DNA from: Tillandsia leiboldiana | Taxonomy: Eukaryota; Streptophyta; Magnoliopsida; Poales; Bromeliaceae | Length of the DNA stretch: 64,000 nucleotides | Reading direction: 5' to 3' | Assembly (NCBI GenBank): GCA_029204045.2 | Contig: CM055066.1 | Coordinates: 14,828,484 to 14,892,483 of the forward strand | Shown: positions 29,010 through 40,870 of the stretch, piece by piece | How positions within the stretch are numbered: the first letter of the stretch is position 1 | How the letters are laid out: every line of letters starts with the position of its first letter | Position numbers and translations under genes: made by a program | The notes under the pieces: generated by a model | What the model was told of the DNA's origin: nothing | The model's input: the letters and a program-made list of their open reading frames with translations, nothing else | Database searches by the model: none

Positions 29010-32000
29010 TGTAAAAACTCAAAATATTTTATTTTAATAAATAGTCTAAAAGTAAATTTTGACCTGGCTTTCGAATTCAAAAGACCTATGTTGATTTATC
29101 TAGTCAATTGCCAGTGTGCGAGTTGCACGTTTTACGAGATAAAAAGGCTACTTTCCAATCCGGACATGACCTTGGAAATCCGAGTGGACCGTTGCGATCG
29201 TCTCGTCGAACTGAGCGAGATTCATTTTCAGCACTTCTCGATCTGACGGTCGGATCTTCCAGAAATCGATAAAGAAGCGAGTAAATAAACGCAATCATTG
29301 TGACAGTGCCTGTGCACAGTGTCACTTAAGTGGCCACTGTAGATGAACAGTAAACCTCAATTTCGGGACTACGGCGGTTACAACGCTGACTAATTCACTG
29401 TTCGGGACCCAAACATAGTGATTCAGGTAGTCGTTTTGATCCGTTTCGACGTTCTGAACACAATGGCACTGACGGAATTTCCGTCTGGCGACCCTAAGGC
29501 ATCGTGACGCGTGCCGAACTGTATAATTTACAGTATAGGATGGAATTTAAAAATTCTGGAGCGAAACTTGAACGAACCAAAATCGCTACCTGATAGGTTT
29601 CGTCGAGCCGGACGTCATGGCGCAGTCCATTTTCCGTTTCGGCCACCGGATCACCTCGAAAAGCATGAAATACGGGAAAAAGTGGCTTTTTACACATAAA
29701 ACCCTATATTTTATACCTCGTATTGCGTGCCACCTCTGTGGTGAGGGACTTAAACGTGAAAAAGAGTTGCTGTGAGGGACTAGGCTCCAAATATGAAGAG
29801 TCGAGGGACTACATTGCGATTGTGCTAATGCACTATTAATACACCTCTCGGCTAGGGTCCCATAAACCCTAACCCCGCAACTCGAGCCCTGCAGCCGCCC
29901 ACTCCAACAACCTTCCCCTCTCTGCCTCGCTCCCCGGAACCTCCCCCGCACCGGCCGCCGCCTCTCCATTGCCGGAGAAGAAGGGGATCAAGAACTCACC
30001 TTGATCTCGGGTGCTTGGAGAGGAAGGTGATCGAGAGGGTATGGGTGATCAAGACCTTGCCTGTGGAGTCCCTAGTGGAGCCGCAACCAAGCCCGAGTGG
30101 AACCCGACACCCCGCCGCCGCCGTGCGCCGCCGCGGCCATCTTCTCCTTCCACGGTTTTCCGGCGGGGTAAGTGTTTGTAAAAGTTTGTTTTAAACCTCC
30201 CCAAGAACACTTCTAGTGTATTCCTGACCTCGAGAGAAATCTCTCCGTGAAGCCTGAGCCGTCGCCGTCGTCCCGTCCGCCGGCGGGAGGGAAATATTGC
30301 CGGAATTCCTTGTTTCGGCTGAGGATGATCACTAGCTTCTTCCGGCCGACAAAATCAAGATCAAGACCGTTGATCTTGGTCTTCTCGGTGACTGAAAGCT
30401 GATCCTAAAGTTTGGAGTTGATCGGTGGAGGATCCGCGAAGATCCGGCATGCCCTAGAACCGGATATTTTGCATCTTCGCCGGAACTCCTCCAACCGGCG
30501 CCGCCGCTCGACCCCGTCGCCGGCCACCACTGTATAAATTACCCTGGCAACCAGCAGAACACTTTGGTCCATCTCGCACCATCCCGGACTTCGCCGGCCG
30601 GATTCCGCCATTAGAGCACCCGTTTTCCGGCGAACTCCTTTCCCGGCCAACCCGGCGCTCTGCGAGGTGGGAAACCGACTCGGGTAGGTTCAAATGATTA
30701 TGTTGGAGCTTCTCATGCATTTGCATGCAAATGTTTACGTACGGTTTTTGTTTGGTGTAGTTGCACCCTTTTCTCGGTCCGGGCATCACCACCGCCGCCC
30801 CCGCCGCTTCGGATTGTCGGGCATCGATTCAGGTGAGCCCTAAACACCTTTTTAAGAGTTCCTACCATTTTAGTTTAGCCCAAGAACCCAGGGTTATTAA
30901 GTTGGCTCAATCTTGCTAATTAGAGGATAATTAGTGTGTTTTTTTCCGGCCGCCGCCGCCTCTGGACGTCGGCCGTGGGTCGGACCTGGTCCGGAGCTCC
31001 TCTGGGAAGTTGTTTTAATGTGTGCCCCACTTTGTTCCAGACGTGAAGCCGGTTTGATCCCAATTTGCCCAAAACCGAGCCTTGGCATTTGGTGGTGCTG
31101 CTCCGGCCACTACTCCGGCGGGTTTCCGGCAAGCCTCAGGTGAGCCCCACTGTCTACACTCCCTACTGAGTACCATGCTCCTCTTAGATCACCTTTTGAT
31201 CAAGTTTGTATTAGGTTGCCACATAGTTGTATATTGAACACTAAAAGATTATGGGCCAACTTGTAAATGGGCCTGGTCTCGGCCCAAATATTGTGAGCAT
31301 GGCCTCCGTCTCGTCGTAACAAACGCGCTGAAAGTTACGGCGCAGCTTTTGGACTCCCGGATTTTGAGAACGAGACGAAACATCGGATTAATGCAATAAC
31401 TTTGGGCAAATTAAAATACATTTTGGACTAAAATGCGTTTCGGACTTGCTGGCTGACCTTAGACAGCGTTTACACGCCTACTAGGCATCTTGTTAGAGTT
31501 CAGTAGGTCCTCATTGATCGAGAGTTAGATTCTGTGCGGTAAATCGGCAATTTTGCCCCGTATAAACACTCCGTTACCGTCGTGTCGTCGGGACGGGTAT
31601 ATGTGAGTCTAGTTCTGACTACAGTCTCTGTTCAGGGCCCAACAGTTCAGCACCAACCTCCGGATAGTCTAGCGGGAGTTCGGGATCGGCCTTCATTCAG
31701 GTGGGTTGTTTTTACTTTATTCCTAGCCTCTAAATTCTATCTTATTGGACGGGGTCTATTCTAAGTGTACTGGGGTTACATAATGACGGGTGATAGCTTA
31801 TGCATGTTAGTGGGTTCGCTATAATGACTAGCGTCGATTGCCGACGGTGTTCTTCTTTTTCAACCCTTATATGTCAGCGGGCCACTTTCGAGTGCGCGCA
31901 GTATTACCTCGTTTTCGATTATGCACTTTACCTCATTTACCTCATTACTCTTATTATTCTTATTGTGATACTGACATGATGGTGGTTACGGTTACTGGGC

Positions 32001-33051
32001 TCGAGGTTGCCACACGCGCACCCGCGGTTTGGCCACCGCAGAGGGTGCGCTTTTCCGGAAAAGAGGTCGTAGAACCCGTGTATACCCACGAGGTGACGTA
32101 GTGGGGGCCCCTTATTAGTTGTGGGGTTGAGGCGCCTAGGTGCGAGCGGAGCGGCCCGCCGGTTTAGTTGTCCGGCGCGGTCGCGGTGTTGCAGGTACGG
32201 TATGGGGCCGTCGGTAGTGGACCGACGCGGCCGGGTATTACAGGATGCAGGTGTACAGGTTGCCTTTCCTCCTTGGGAGGACGGTTGCTCCAGTTGTCTT
32301 CACGGTTTGTTTTACTATATTCTCCTGCTTTACTGTTTCTGCGTCACTGACATCCCACTTCGTGACAGGGTCCAGACGGGGAGGGAGGTAGGCGGCGGTG
32401 AGGACGGGACAGGAGCAGCTGGGTCGCTGGGGACCCTGGACTGTATTTATTCTTTTATTCTCGCTTTTCATTACTCTGTAGTTATGTGAGTGGTTCGCGA
32501 TACCCTCGTGGGGTCGGCATGGATGTCGGTACGGGCTACATTTAGTGCCCCTGGTGCAATATTTTTCCCTTTTATTTCTATCGGCCATTTAAAAACCAAA
32601 AAGGCAGAAGCCAAAGAAAGGATTGCGAAAACCGTCTTTAAAAACTTGGTGTCGGGTGGGCACCGCTTTCAAACCTTGTGGATTTATGCTGATTTTGAAA
32701 ACTAGCTTTCAAAACGTAAGCGCCGGGTAGGCGTCCTTTCAAACTTGTGGATTTATCCTTTCCAAAACGATCGGCCATGTGATCTTCTTTTATCAGTATA
32801 GAATGCTGGTTGGTTATGTATGATTGTTGTGATTGATTGGTTGTGTATGTTGGAACATGTACTGAACGCTACGCCGTGCACGTACAGGGGAGACTCTGTC
32901 CGGTTGCAGAGTGACCCTGTACGTGTGGCGGGTCTGGGCACGCGCCGGGGAGGAGGGGTTCTCTTTTAAACAAAAAAAAAAAAAAATTTACGCGTCAAAT
33001 ATTCGGCTTTTATGAATCGTTTCCGCTAAAACAAACCCCCGGGGCGTGACA
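29010..33051 (+). mobile_element. R 3' LTR
   Basis: A near-identical copy of 23112-27151 with the same internal signals at +5898. It ends CCCCCGGGGCGTGACA, then TSD GCATC. Confidence 0.95.
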
Positions 33052-33056
33052 GCATC

Positions 33057-34138
33057 GGTGGATTTAGTTACCCGACCCTCGACGACATCCTGATCTATTC
33101 ACCCACCGACGAGGAGCACGAGGACCATTTGCGAATGATTTTCCAGACTCTTAGAGAGCAGAAGCTGTTCGCTAAACTCAAGAAGTGTGAATTCTGGCTA
33201 CGCGAAGTGGGTTTCCTAGGGTATGTGATCTCGGCGAAGGGAATCGCCGTGGACCCCAAGAAAGTGGAATCAGTGGTCGACTGGCAGCCGCCGACGACGG
33301 TGACAGAGGTTCGTAGTTCCTAGGCCGGCAGGACGTTACAGACGCTTCGCCGAAGGGTTCACGAAGATTGCTGGCCCTTTAAACCAGTTGACCAGAAAAT
33401 GGGAGAAGTTCTTATGGACAGCCAAATGCCAGGAGAGTTTCGAGGAACTCAATAGAAGGCTAACCAGGGCACCAATACTTGTGCTACCTACACCCGGAGA
33501 GGATTATGAAGTGTACTGCGACGCATCAAGGATCGGCCTTGGGGGGTGTTCTGATGCAACAGGGGAAAGTAATAGCCCACGCTTCCAGGCAATTGAAGGA
33601 TTACGAAAAGAACTACCCGATACGCGACTTAGAACTGGCCACAGTGGCCTTCGTTTTAAAATTATGGAGGCACTACCTCTTTGGAGTCCACTGTAACGTC
33701 TTCTCGGATCACCAAAGTCGTAAGTACATTTTTACCCAAAAGGAATTAAACCTGCGGCAGAGGCGGTAGCTAGAGTTACTGAAGGATTACGACTTGACGA
33801 TTCAATACCACCCCGGGAAGGCAAACGTGGTGGCAGACGCTTTGAGCAGGAAAGGGCAACAAGAAGTGGCGTCTGGGGGCGCGATAACTAAACAGAGCAG
33901 CTTGATCGCGGAGTTCGCACGATTACAGTTGGAGGTGGTACAAGCAGGCACGGTTATGCAACTCCTAGCCTTGGTAGTCAAGCCGACGCTATTTGAGAAG
34001 ATCCGGGAAGGACAACAGACCGACTCACACTTGCAGCGCGTACGAGACAAGATCTCCCTGGACCAAGAGGGCGATTTTACAGTGGAAGGCGACGGCACCC
34101 TACGGTTCTACCAGGCACGACTAGGAGTTTCCGGATAA
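33057..34138 (+). pseudogene. pol: P pol remnant, copy 1: RT end, RNase H, integrase start
   Basis: After the R insertion P skips most of RT and rejoins at the catalytic DDILIYS (about 33081-33101). It then keeps the RT C-terminus (KLKKCEFWLREVGFLG, about 33169-33220), RNase H (YEVYCDASRIGLGG, about 33508-33550, with a frameshift after it; FSDHQS at about 33701) and the linker to integrase (VADALSRKG, about 33827-33853). It breaks off at 34138. Similarity to W is high throughout. Several frameshifts and a stop near 33321 make it dead. Confidence 0.88.
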
Positions 34139-35148
34139 AGGATTCTTTAGACCGTGGGTGTCGCCTTGGGGCGCACCCGTGCTTTCGTGCGAAAGAAGAA
34201 CAGAAGTCTACGTCTACGTATCGACTACAGGAAGATAAGCAAGGTTACAGTGAAGAACAAACCCAGGATTGACGACCTCTTCAATCAACTGCAAGAATCT
34301 CAGGGACCAGGAGCTGGTTGCTAAGTTTAAGAGATGTGAGTTCTGACTTCACGAAATGGACTCTTTGGGGCACATCGTGTCAGCGACGGGAATCACAGAG
34401 AATATGAGCGGATGTTTTGAGTAGGAAGGGCCAAATCGGGGAGGAAATCGATGAGCGCGAGTACTCGGCAGGACCGGTACCATCGCACGACCTATTGTCC
34501 TTGATGATCAAGTCAACCCTTTTAGAGAAATCCTGGAGGGTCAGAATAATAGGCATACGGATACAACTTATTCGAGACAAGACCCCCCGGACCACGCAAT
34601 TGACTTTTCAGCAAGTGCGGACGACGCAATACGTTCCGAGGGTGGACTTGCGTGCCCGAGCTGCCAGTGTTGAAGGAAGAGTTACTGTCAGAGGCGCACT
34701 GCGCTCCCTTCGCGGCGCATCCAGGCGACACGAAGATGTACGAGGACCTCAAGCAGAAATTCTGGTGGACTAGAGACACTCGGCTGGTGTCGAACCTTTG
34801 GCAAGTCTGCAACGGGCCCTAGAGACTAAACCACATTTCAGCACGGCGTTTCACCCCCAGACCGGCGGACTGCCCGAGCGGATGAGCCGGATCCTCGAAG
34901 ATGTGCTCTGAACCTGCTTACTTGATTTTGGGTGACGGATGGTCACTGCCTTGGAGCGTAAAGAGGACCTGAGCTTCGACGGAACACCGGTGCAGACCTT
35001 AGCACGAGAGGACAAAAAGGATTGCGCAACCGGGCGATCCCCTATGGGAAGGTGCTGTGGAGCAACCAGGAAGAACGTGAAATGACTTAGGAACGGGAGT
35101 CAAAGATGGAGGAGTGCTACTAAGTTTTATTCGTTGCGGACCAGGATT
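34139..35148 (+). pseudogene. pol: P pol remnant, copy 2: second, eroded RT-to-chromodomain run
   Basis: Directly after copy 1 the order restarts: RT front (the SPWGAPVL region at about 34158, and IDDLFNQL at about 34270-34293), RT C-terminus (about 34309-34390), the end of RNase H (DVLSRKG, about 34411-34431), the integrase zinc region (HPGDTKMY-like, about 34716-34740), a piece of integrase core end (TAFHPQTGG, about 34842-34868) and the chromodomain-like tail (about 34985-35120). Each piece is separated by a deletion and is more diverged from W than copy 1. So P carries two pol runs of different ages in tandem. Confidence 0.75.
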
Positions 35149-35186
35149 AAGTTTCGAGGATGAAACTTTTTTTTTGTGGTAAGTGA
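35149..35186 (+). promoter_or_regulatory. P polypurine-tract region
   Basis: AAGTTTCGAGGATGAAACTT at about 35150-35169 folds like the R repeat (8-bp stem with one G-T pair, loop AGGA) and is followed by GTAAGTGA and the 3' LTR. Confidence 0.7.
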
Positions 35187-37985
35187 TGTAGAGTCCAGGC
35201 GCTCCCTTGCCCTTGTATACCTCCCTTTTATTTTGACGGGACTGGTAGGAAAACTTTCCACCGTTTTCTGCAATGGACAGACCGGGGCCGCTAGTATTTT
35301 TCTGCGATTGAGCTCGAAGAACGGAGGGTGGCAAAGCGAACAGATTCGGATTCTGATTTACGGATCTCCCGAAATGGGGGTCAAAGCGTTTGCTTTTGAG
35401 TGGCGCATCGGAATCCGTGTTAAGTGGTCGGCACGTTCTTCGAGGCGATCGGACGGGGAACCTGTTGTGATCGGAATGCTCATCTGTTTATGTCATTGGG
35501 TTATTTTATTTATGTAGTGGTACTTCGACCTTCCGGTTTTCCATCTTGGGTCCTAACCGAATATTTTCAGTTGATTAAGAAGGGGTTGAAATTCGAGAAA
35601 TTCTGGGCTGGTCGTCGAGACTTGCGGATTTTTTTGGTGCTAGAGCTCGCAAAACGGTGAACGGAGACGCGATCGGATTTGAATTCCGACTCCCGGATCT
35701 CCCAGAATTAATTTTTGAAGTTTGGACCTTTTTTGGGTGCTCCGGGATCCGTGCGAGCGATTGACACGCTTTTCGAGACAATCGTAGCCGTCGATTTTTG
35801 TTTCGGTTATTTTAGGGTTTCTCTCTTGACGGCTAGGGTTTAAGGCGGCCCTGTTAAGAAAGGGAAGGGGAAAAACCCCAATTCATATTTCCTCTCTTTT
35901 CAACCGAGGGCATGAGGAACCGAGATGGAGACGAGGAGAGGGAAGGACGATCGCACGCTTGCGGAACCCAGCGAACGAGAGCGGGATGATCCTCTTCCTT
36001 CCTCCCTCACCGGCGAAAACAGGGTGAGCGGTTCGGGTCTTCCCGGTTATCTTTTTTGGTATAAGGTTTTCTTTCTTGTGGTGTTGCGCGCGAGGCGTGT
36101 TGTCGAACGGGAGGCCGCCGCCGCCGTTGTTAAATGGGGGGCCGCCGCCGCCGTTACCATGTTCGCGGGGTCGTCGCCGGAGTCGCACGGGAGCGAAAAC
36201 GGAGAAGAAAACCGGAAAAAAGGGGTTACTGTACGGATTCTCGGCCCGCGGTCCACGGGCCGGGGCGTGCACCCGGTGCACGCCCCGCTGCGCGGGAGCC
36301 GCGGACCCGGCGCACGCTTTCGTGCGCCGGCCCGGCCCGCTCGGGTGCGGTGCACGCTGCGGCGTGCACCCGGTGCGCACCGCAGGCCCCTGCGGCCGTG
36401 AGCCCGGTGCACGCTCGTGTCATGCACCGACCCGGCCCAGGATGCGCGGTGCACGCTTCCTGCGTGCACCCGGTGCATGCCACGCGACCGCCGACGCCGT
36501 AAACCCGGTCCACGCCTGGACCGTGCACCAGCCTTCAGCCAAAGAGCCCAGAAGTTCCGTTTTTGGCCCGTTTCGCCCCGTTTTTGAGTGTTTTTAACCA
36601 CGACGATGGTTTTTTAACAAATAATTCTTATTGTAGCTGTTCGGGCACACGGCGAGGGTACTTTTAGTTGGAGCTCCCGCACGTCGTCTCCTTCGTGTTT
36701 GAGGTGGGTTTTATTTTGGTACTTAGCACCGAATTTCGGCGGTCGCTTTTATTCTTAATTTTCTTTTATTCTTAATTTTATATGACGTTGCTAACAGGAT
36801 AGTGGTCATACCCTTACTCTCGATTATATATTATGATGCTAACATGATAGCGGTTATAGCTTATTCATGATTACTGTTGGTTACTTTGCTCGAGGCTGCA
36901 GCACGCGCACCCGCGGTTTGGCCACCGCAAAGGGTGCGTTTTTCCGGAAAAGCGGTCTATGACCCGTGTATACCCACGAGGTGACGTAGTGGGGCCCCTG
37001 TAGTTGTGGGGTTTGAGGCGCCGAGGTGCGAGCGGTGCGACCCATCGGTTTAGTTGCCCGACGTGGTCGGATATTGCAGGTACGGTGCGACCCGTCGGTT
37101 TAGTTGCCCGACGTGGTCGGATATTGCAGGTACGGTACGGCCCGTCGGTTTAGTTGTCCGACGTGGTCGGGTATTGCAGGATTACAGGGGTTCAGGTTAT
37201 CTTTTTCCCTCTCGGGAGGGTGGTTGATCCGGATAGCTTTACGGTTTGTTTTACTACTTTTCCTGCTCTACTATTATTTGTCACTGACTTCCCACATCGT
37301 GACAGGGTCCAGACGGGGGGAGAGGTAGGCGGCGGTGAGGACGGGGCAAGAGCTTCTGGGTCGCTGGGGACCCCGGACTGTATTTTCTCTTTTATCTTTG
37401 CATTTCATTCACGGTTTGTAGTCCTTTGTGTGGTCCTCGATACCATCGTGGGGTCGGTGTGGATGTCGGCATGGTTCCTTTTGTTTATTTACTTATTTAT
37501 TTATCTCTCCTTTTATCTCTGTTGGCCGTTTGGAAAAGAAAAAGAAAACCCAAGAAAAGATTGCGAAAATCGTTTTCAAAACCTATGTGTCGTGTGGGCA
37601 CTGTTTTCAAAACCCTGTGGATTTATGCTGTTTTCAAAACATGTTTTCAAAACCTGAGTGCCGGGTAGGCGCCGTTTCAACGACTGTGGATTTATCCTTT
37701 TAAAATCACTTGGCCGTGCGTTTTACTCAGTTATGGTACATAGTTGTATGTTAGAAACTGTTGTGGTTGAATTGATGATTGCGTTTGGAGCTTGTACTAG
37801 CCGCTACGCCGTGCATATACAGAGGAGACTCTGTCCGTTTGCAGAGTAAATCTGTATATGCGGTGGGTCTGGGCGCGCGCCGGGGAAGAAGATTTATATT
37901 CAAAAAAAATAATAATATTTGAACGCGCCAGAGACATACCTTTTCATTAACTGTTTCCGCTAAAACAAACCCCCGGGGCGTGACA
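35187..37985 (+). mobile_element. P 3' LTR
   Basis: A 2799-bp partner of 18872-21671, starting TGTAGAGTCC and ending GGGGCGTGACA, followed by TSD ATTGT (37986-37990). It lacks the Q insertion found at the 5' end. Confidence 0.95.
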
Positions 37986-37990
37986 ATTGT

Positions 37991-39210
37991 TTTAGGGACG
38001 GAAGCTACGGGGGCTATGCCTAGAACCTGTTCTTGTTTGATAGGGTTGTAGGTGCTAGTCTCCTGAAACTTTTAGACCCTGATCGGTTCCCTCCGGATGT
38101 TTTACCGAAGAGAGCTGTTTTCCCCGGGGATCGAGAACTTCGGAAAGTTGAGCTTGGAACCTGTTCTTGTTTGATTGGGGTTCTAGGCACCGGCCTTATG
38201 GGATTCTCAGACCCTTGTTGTGTTAGTTGGTTTCTTTTTGTCTTGAGTCGAGTGGTTTATTCTGGGAGCCGTTTGGGTTGACGGTGGTCCCGAGCTGTGG
38301 AGTGTCTCCGGTAGATGTTATTAGTGTTGAGTTATTATTGTCGATCTGATTGATCGTGGATTTGGATTATAGCCTGCATGAGCCATATTGAGCTCGATAG
38401 AGATGCGTGGATACTTTCCTCGGTGGGGTTGCGCCCCTCGAGTGCCGCTCAGGAGCTGGGCCTGTTACTTTGCTATCGTAACTTGTCGACGCAGTCCTTG
38501 TGGGACGCCCTACGTAAGTTCAGTCCTCCGTGGATGTAATGGTAGTAGGTGGGCGCAGGTTTGACAGGACCCTATGTGGCAGTCAGTGTGATTGGGTTGA
38601 TTGAGTATACTGGGTTAGAGTCGATGCATCATTTTCATCTGTATCACCCATTGAGCATTGTAGATAGAGGCATGATAGTTGTAGATATCTTTCCAATTTA
38701 TCTTTTCATTATTACAGTTTTTCTATTATCTTATGCCTCTAGTAGACTTAGTGGGCAGACCGTAGGATTGGAGACGGTACCCCCTGAAAACTACGTGTTG
38801 GTGTAGTTTTCACACCCTCTATGGTGACAGGATTTTCAGAGGTAGCTGTTCCGGCTTCTGTTCGAGCGGAGGCAGCAGTTCGACGTAAGGGCGTGGCCGA
38901 GTAGTTCCTTACCATCTTATTTGAGAGTCAGAGGTAGATGTACCCTGTATGTGAGATTTTATTTTGTACTGGACAGTCTGAGAGATTTATCGTATCATGT
39001 TCATAGTGGGTGATGACTATGTATTTTGGATTTTTGTATTTCAGATGCTCAGTTTATGATTCTGTAGCTACTTTTTCTTTCCAGCTCTGATACATGTTTA
39101 GCTTTAGATTTGACTTTGCAGGTTTGACGCTTCGTCTATGCGGGGATTCCCGTATAGATGGCGGATCTGTTGACGATCCCGGGTCGCAGTTTCGACCGCG
39201 GGGCATGACA
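37991..39210 (+). mobile_element. Element X, 5' LTR, piece 3 of 3
   Basis: This continues X after composite P. It holds two phrases GAACCTGTTCTTGTTTGAT (about 38026 and 38159), the shared GCCCCTCGAGTGCC mark (about 38431) and the conserved end with a hairpin: TCTATGCGGG (39135-39144) with CCCGTATAGA (39149-39158), one G-T pair. It ends GGGGCATGACA. The three pieces sum to about 2.98 kb. Confidence 0.85.
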
Positions 39211-39307
39211 GATTAGAGTGGTATCAGAGCCTAGGATGTAGGTCATTGTGGACTTAGAAACCCTAGGCTTGTGGATGGACCTTAGGATGACTACGTGAGG
39301 GTCGTTA
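39211..39307 (+). mobile_element. Element X internal start with PBS
   Basis: GATTAGAG then TGGTATCAGAGC (PBS, 39219-39230). This proves that the LTR to its left is a 5' LTR. Only about 97 bp of the interior remain before element Z begins; X gag and pol would lie beyond the window. Confidence 0.88.
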
Positions 39308-40080
39308 TGTAGTATCACGACCTTTCTATTTATTATTCTTTTTCCTTTTGAATAAAATTAGGGGTTAGGGGTCTAAATTATCGAGTTTTCTTAGGTGGAA
39401 CTTATGTACTTGCGAGTATTTTTCTATGTTAGTGCTCGGAAAACGGAGAATGACAAAACGATCGGATCTGAAATCTGATTTACGGATCTCCCGGTTTGGG
39501 GTTTTCATGGTTTCGGACCCTGAAAGGTAAGTTCGGACAATCTCAGCGTCGGTAGTGTGCATCGGGATCCGTGCAAGCCGTTGCGGGGCGTTTCGACGAT
39601 CGGCATGCTTTTCGAGGAGATGGGAATACCTCATTTTAGACTGATTTTGAGTTCTCTTACGTACAGGAGAAATTTTAAGTTTTTATTCAAAATATCTCCT
39701 TCAAGAATCGCTAACCCTAGAAAGAGAAAAAGAGGGACCGGTTCTTCCAACTTCTTCGATAGAACGTGCCGGAGGCCGAGAACGGGAATGTCATCGTGAT
39801 TGGGGAGCGGATCCGGTTTCCCTTTACCGGCGAGGAGCGTCATCGTGATCGGGGAACGTCTTCTCCGTTGGAGCAAGGTTAGCGGCATTGCTCTCCTTCG
39901 CATTTTTGTTGTCTTCATTTTGCATGTTCTTGGCCGCTAGGGTTTTTGCGTTTTGGGCCTTGTTGTCGGGCGACGCTAGTATGCCCTAGCGGCCGCCGCA
40001 CCGCCACCGCGCCGCCGCCTTGTTGCCGCCATCTTCTCCGCTGAAGCGCCGCACACGCCCACTCGGGGGAGGTGCCCCTG

Positions 40081-40480
40081 CGGGGCAGCCACATTGCGCC
40101 ACGACGATTGCAACCGCACGGGGATAGGACCCGCGCGCGGCTGGAAGCGCCACACGCGCCCGCGCGGGGGAGGTGCCCGCGCGGGGCAGCAGCGCTGCAC
40201 CGCCGCTTGCAGTTGCGCGGGGACAGGACCCGCGCGTGGCTGCAAGCGTCGCACGCGCCCGGGCGGAGGAGGTGCCCGCGCGGGGCAACAGCGCTGCGCC
40301 GCCGCTTGCAGCCGCGCGGAGACAGGACCCGCGCGCGGCTGCAAGCGCCGCACGCGCCCGTGCGGGGGAGGTGCCCGCGCGGGGCAGCCGCGTTGCGCCG
40401 CACCGCTTGTAGCCGCGCGGGGACAGGACCCGCGCGCAGCTGCAAGCGCAGCACGCGCCCGCGCGGCGATAGTGCCCGCG
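40081..40480 (+). repeat. ~100-bp GC-rich tandem repeat, four copies
   Basis: Landmark AGGACCCGCGCG recurs at about 40126, 40225, 40324 and 40425. The array is extremely GC-rich and free of stops by composition, giving frames of 288-344 codons on both strands that I reject as genes. Confidence 0.88.
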
Positions 40481-40870
40481 CGGGGCTGCTGCTTGTGCCC
40501 GCGCGGGGCTTCTGCTTGCGTCGTGCGGGGCTTCTGCTTGCGCCGTGCGGGACTTCTGCTTGCGCCGCGCGGGACTACTGCCGCGCTGCTTGCGCGCCCG
40601 CGCAGGGCTGCTGCTTGTGCCCGTGCGGGGTTTCTGCTTGCGCCGCGCGGGGCTTCTCTAGCGCCGCGCGGGGCTGCTGCTTGCGCCGTGCGGGGCTGCC
40701 GTTGGCCGCGCGCGCCCGTGAGGGGAAGGCACCCGGGCGGGACTGCTGCCGCGCTGCTTGCGCACCCGCGGGGGGGCGGTGCCCGCGCGGGGCTGCCGCT
40801 TGTGTCGCGCGCGCCCGCGCGGGGCTGTTGCCTGTGCCGCGCCGCTTGCACCGCGCGGGGGAGGTGCCCG
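40480..40870 (+). repeat. ~22-bp GC-rich repeat array
   Basis: Variants of GGGCTTCTGCTTGCGCCGTG plus CG follow one another from about 40507, with longer units of the ~100-bp type mixed in toward 40870. It continues the array to its left. Confidence 0.75.

Larger units (their letters stand above)
23112..33051 (+). mobile_element. Element R: young non-coding LTR retrotransposon
   Basis: It has two 4.04-kb LTRs (23112-27151, 29010-33051), a PBS, a 1.86-kb internal region without coding capacity and a PPT region. TSD GCATC lies at 23107-23111 and 33052-33056. I noticed only two substitutions (near 23746 and 23766) and two single-base length differences between the LTRs, so the insertion is recent. 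Long LTRs with a non-coding interior fit the LARD-like class, which needs proteins from a partner. Confidence 0.95.
17281..37985 (+). mobile_element. Composite gypsy element P with three LTRs
   Basis: The outer limits are set by TSD ATTGT at 17276-17280 and 37986-37990. Order: LTR Q (17281-18864), 7 bp, P 5' LTR (18872-21671), PBS, deleted gag, protease remnant, insertion R, two pol remnants, PPT and P 3' LTR (35187-37985). Because the TSD embraces Q as well as P, the chimera seems to have integrated as one unit. The pol fragments match the Tekay/Del-type chromovirus W. Gag core, protease active site and much of RT and integrase are missing, so it is non-autonomous. Confidence 0.85.
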
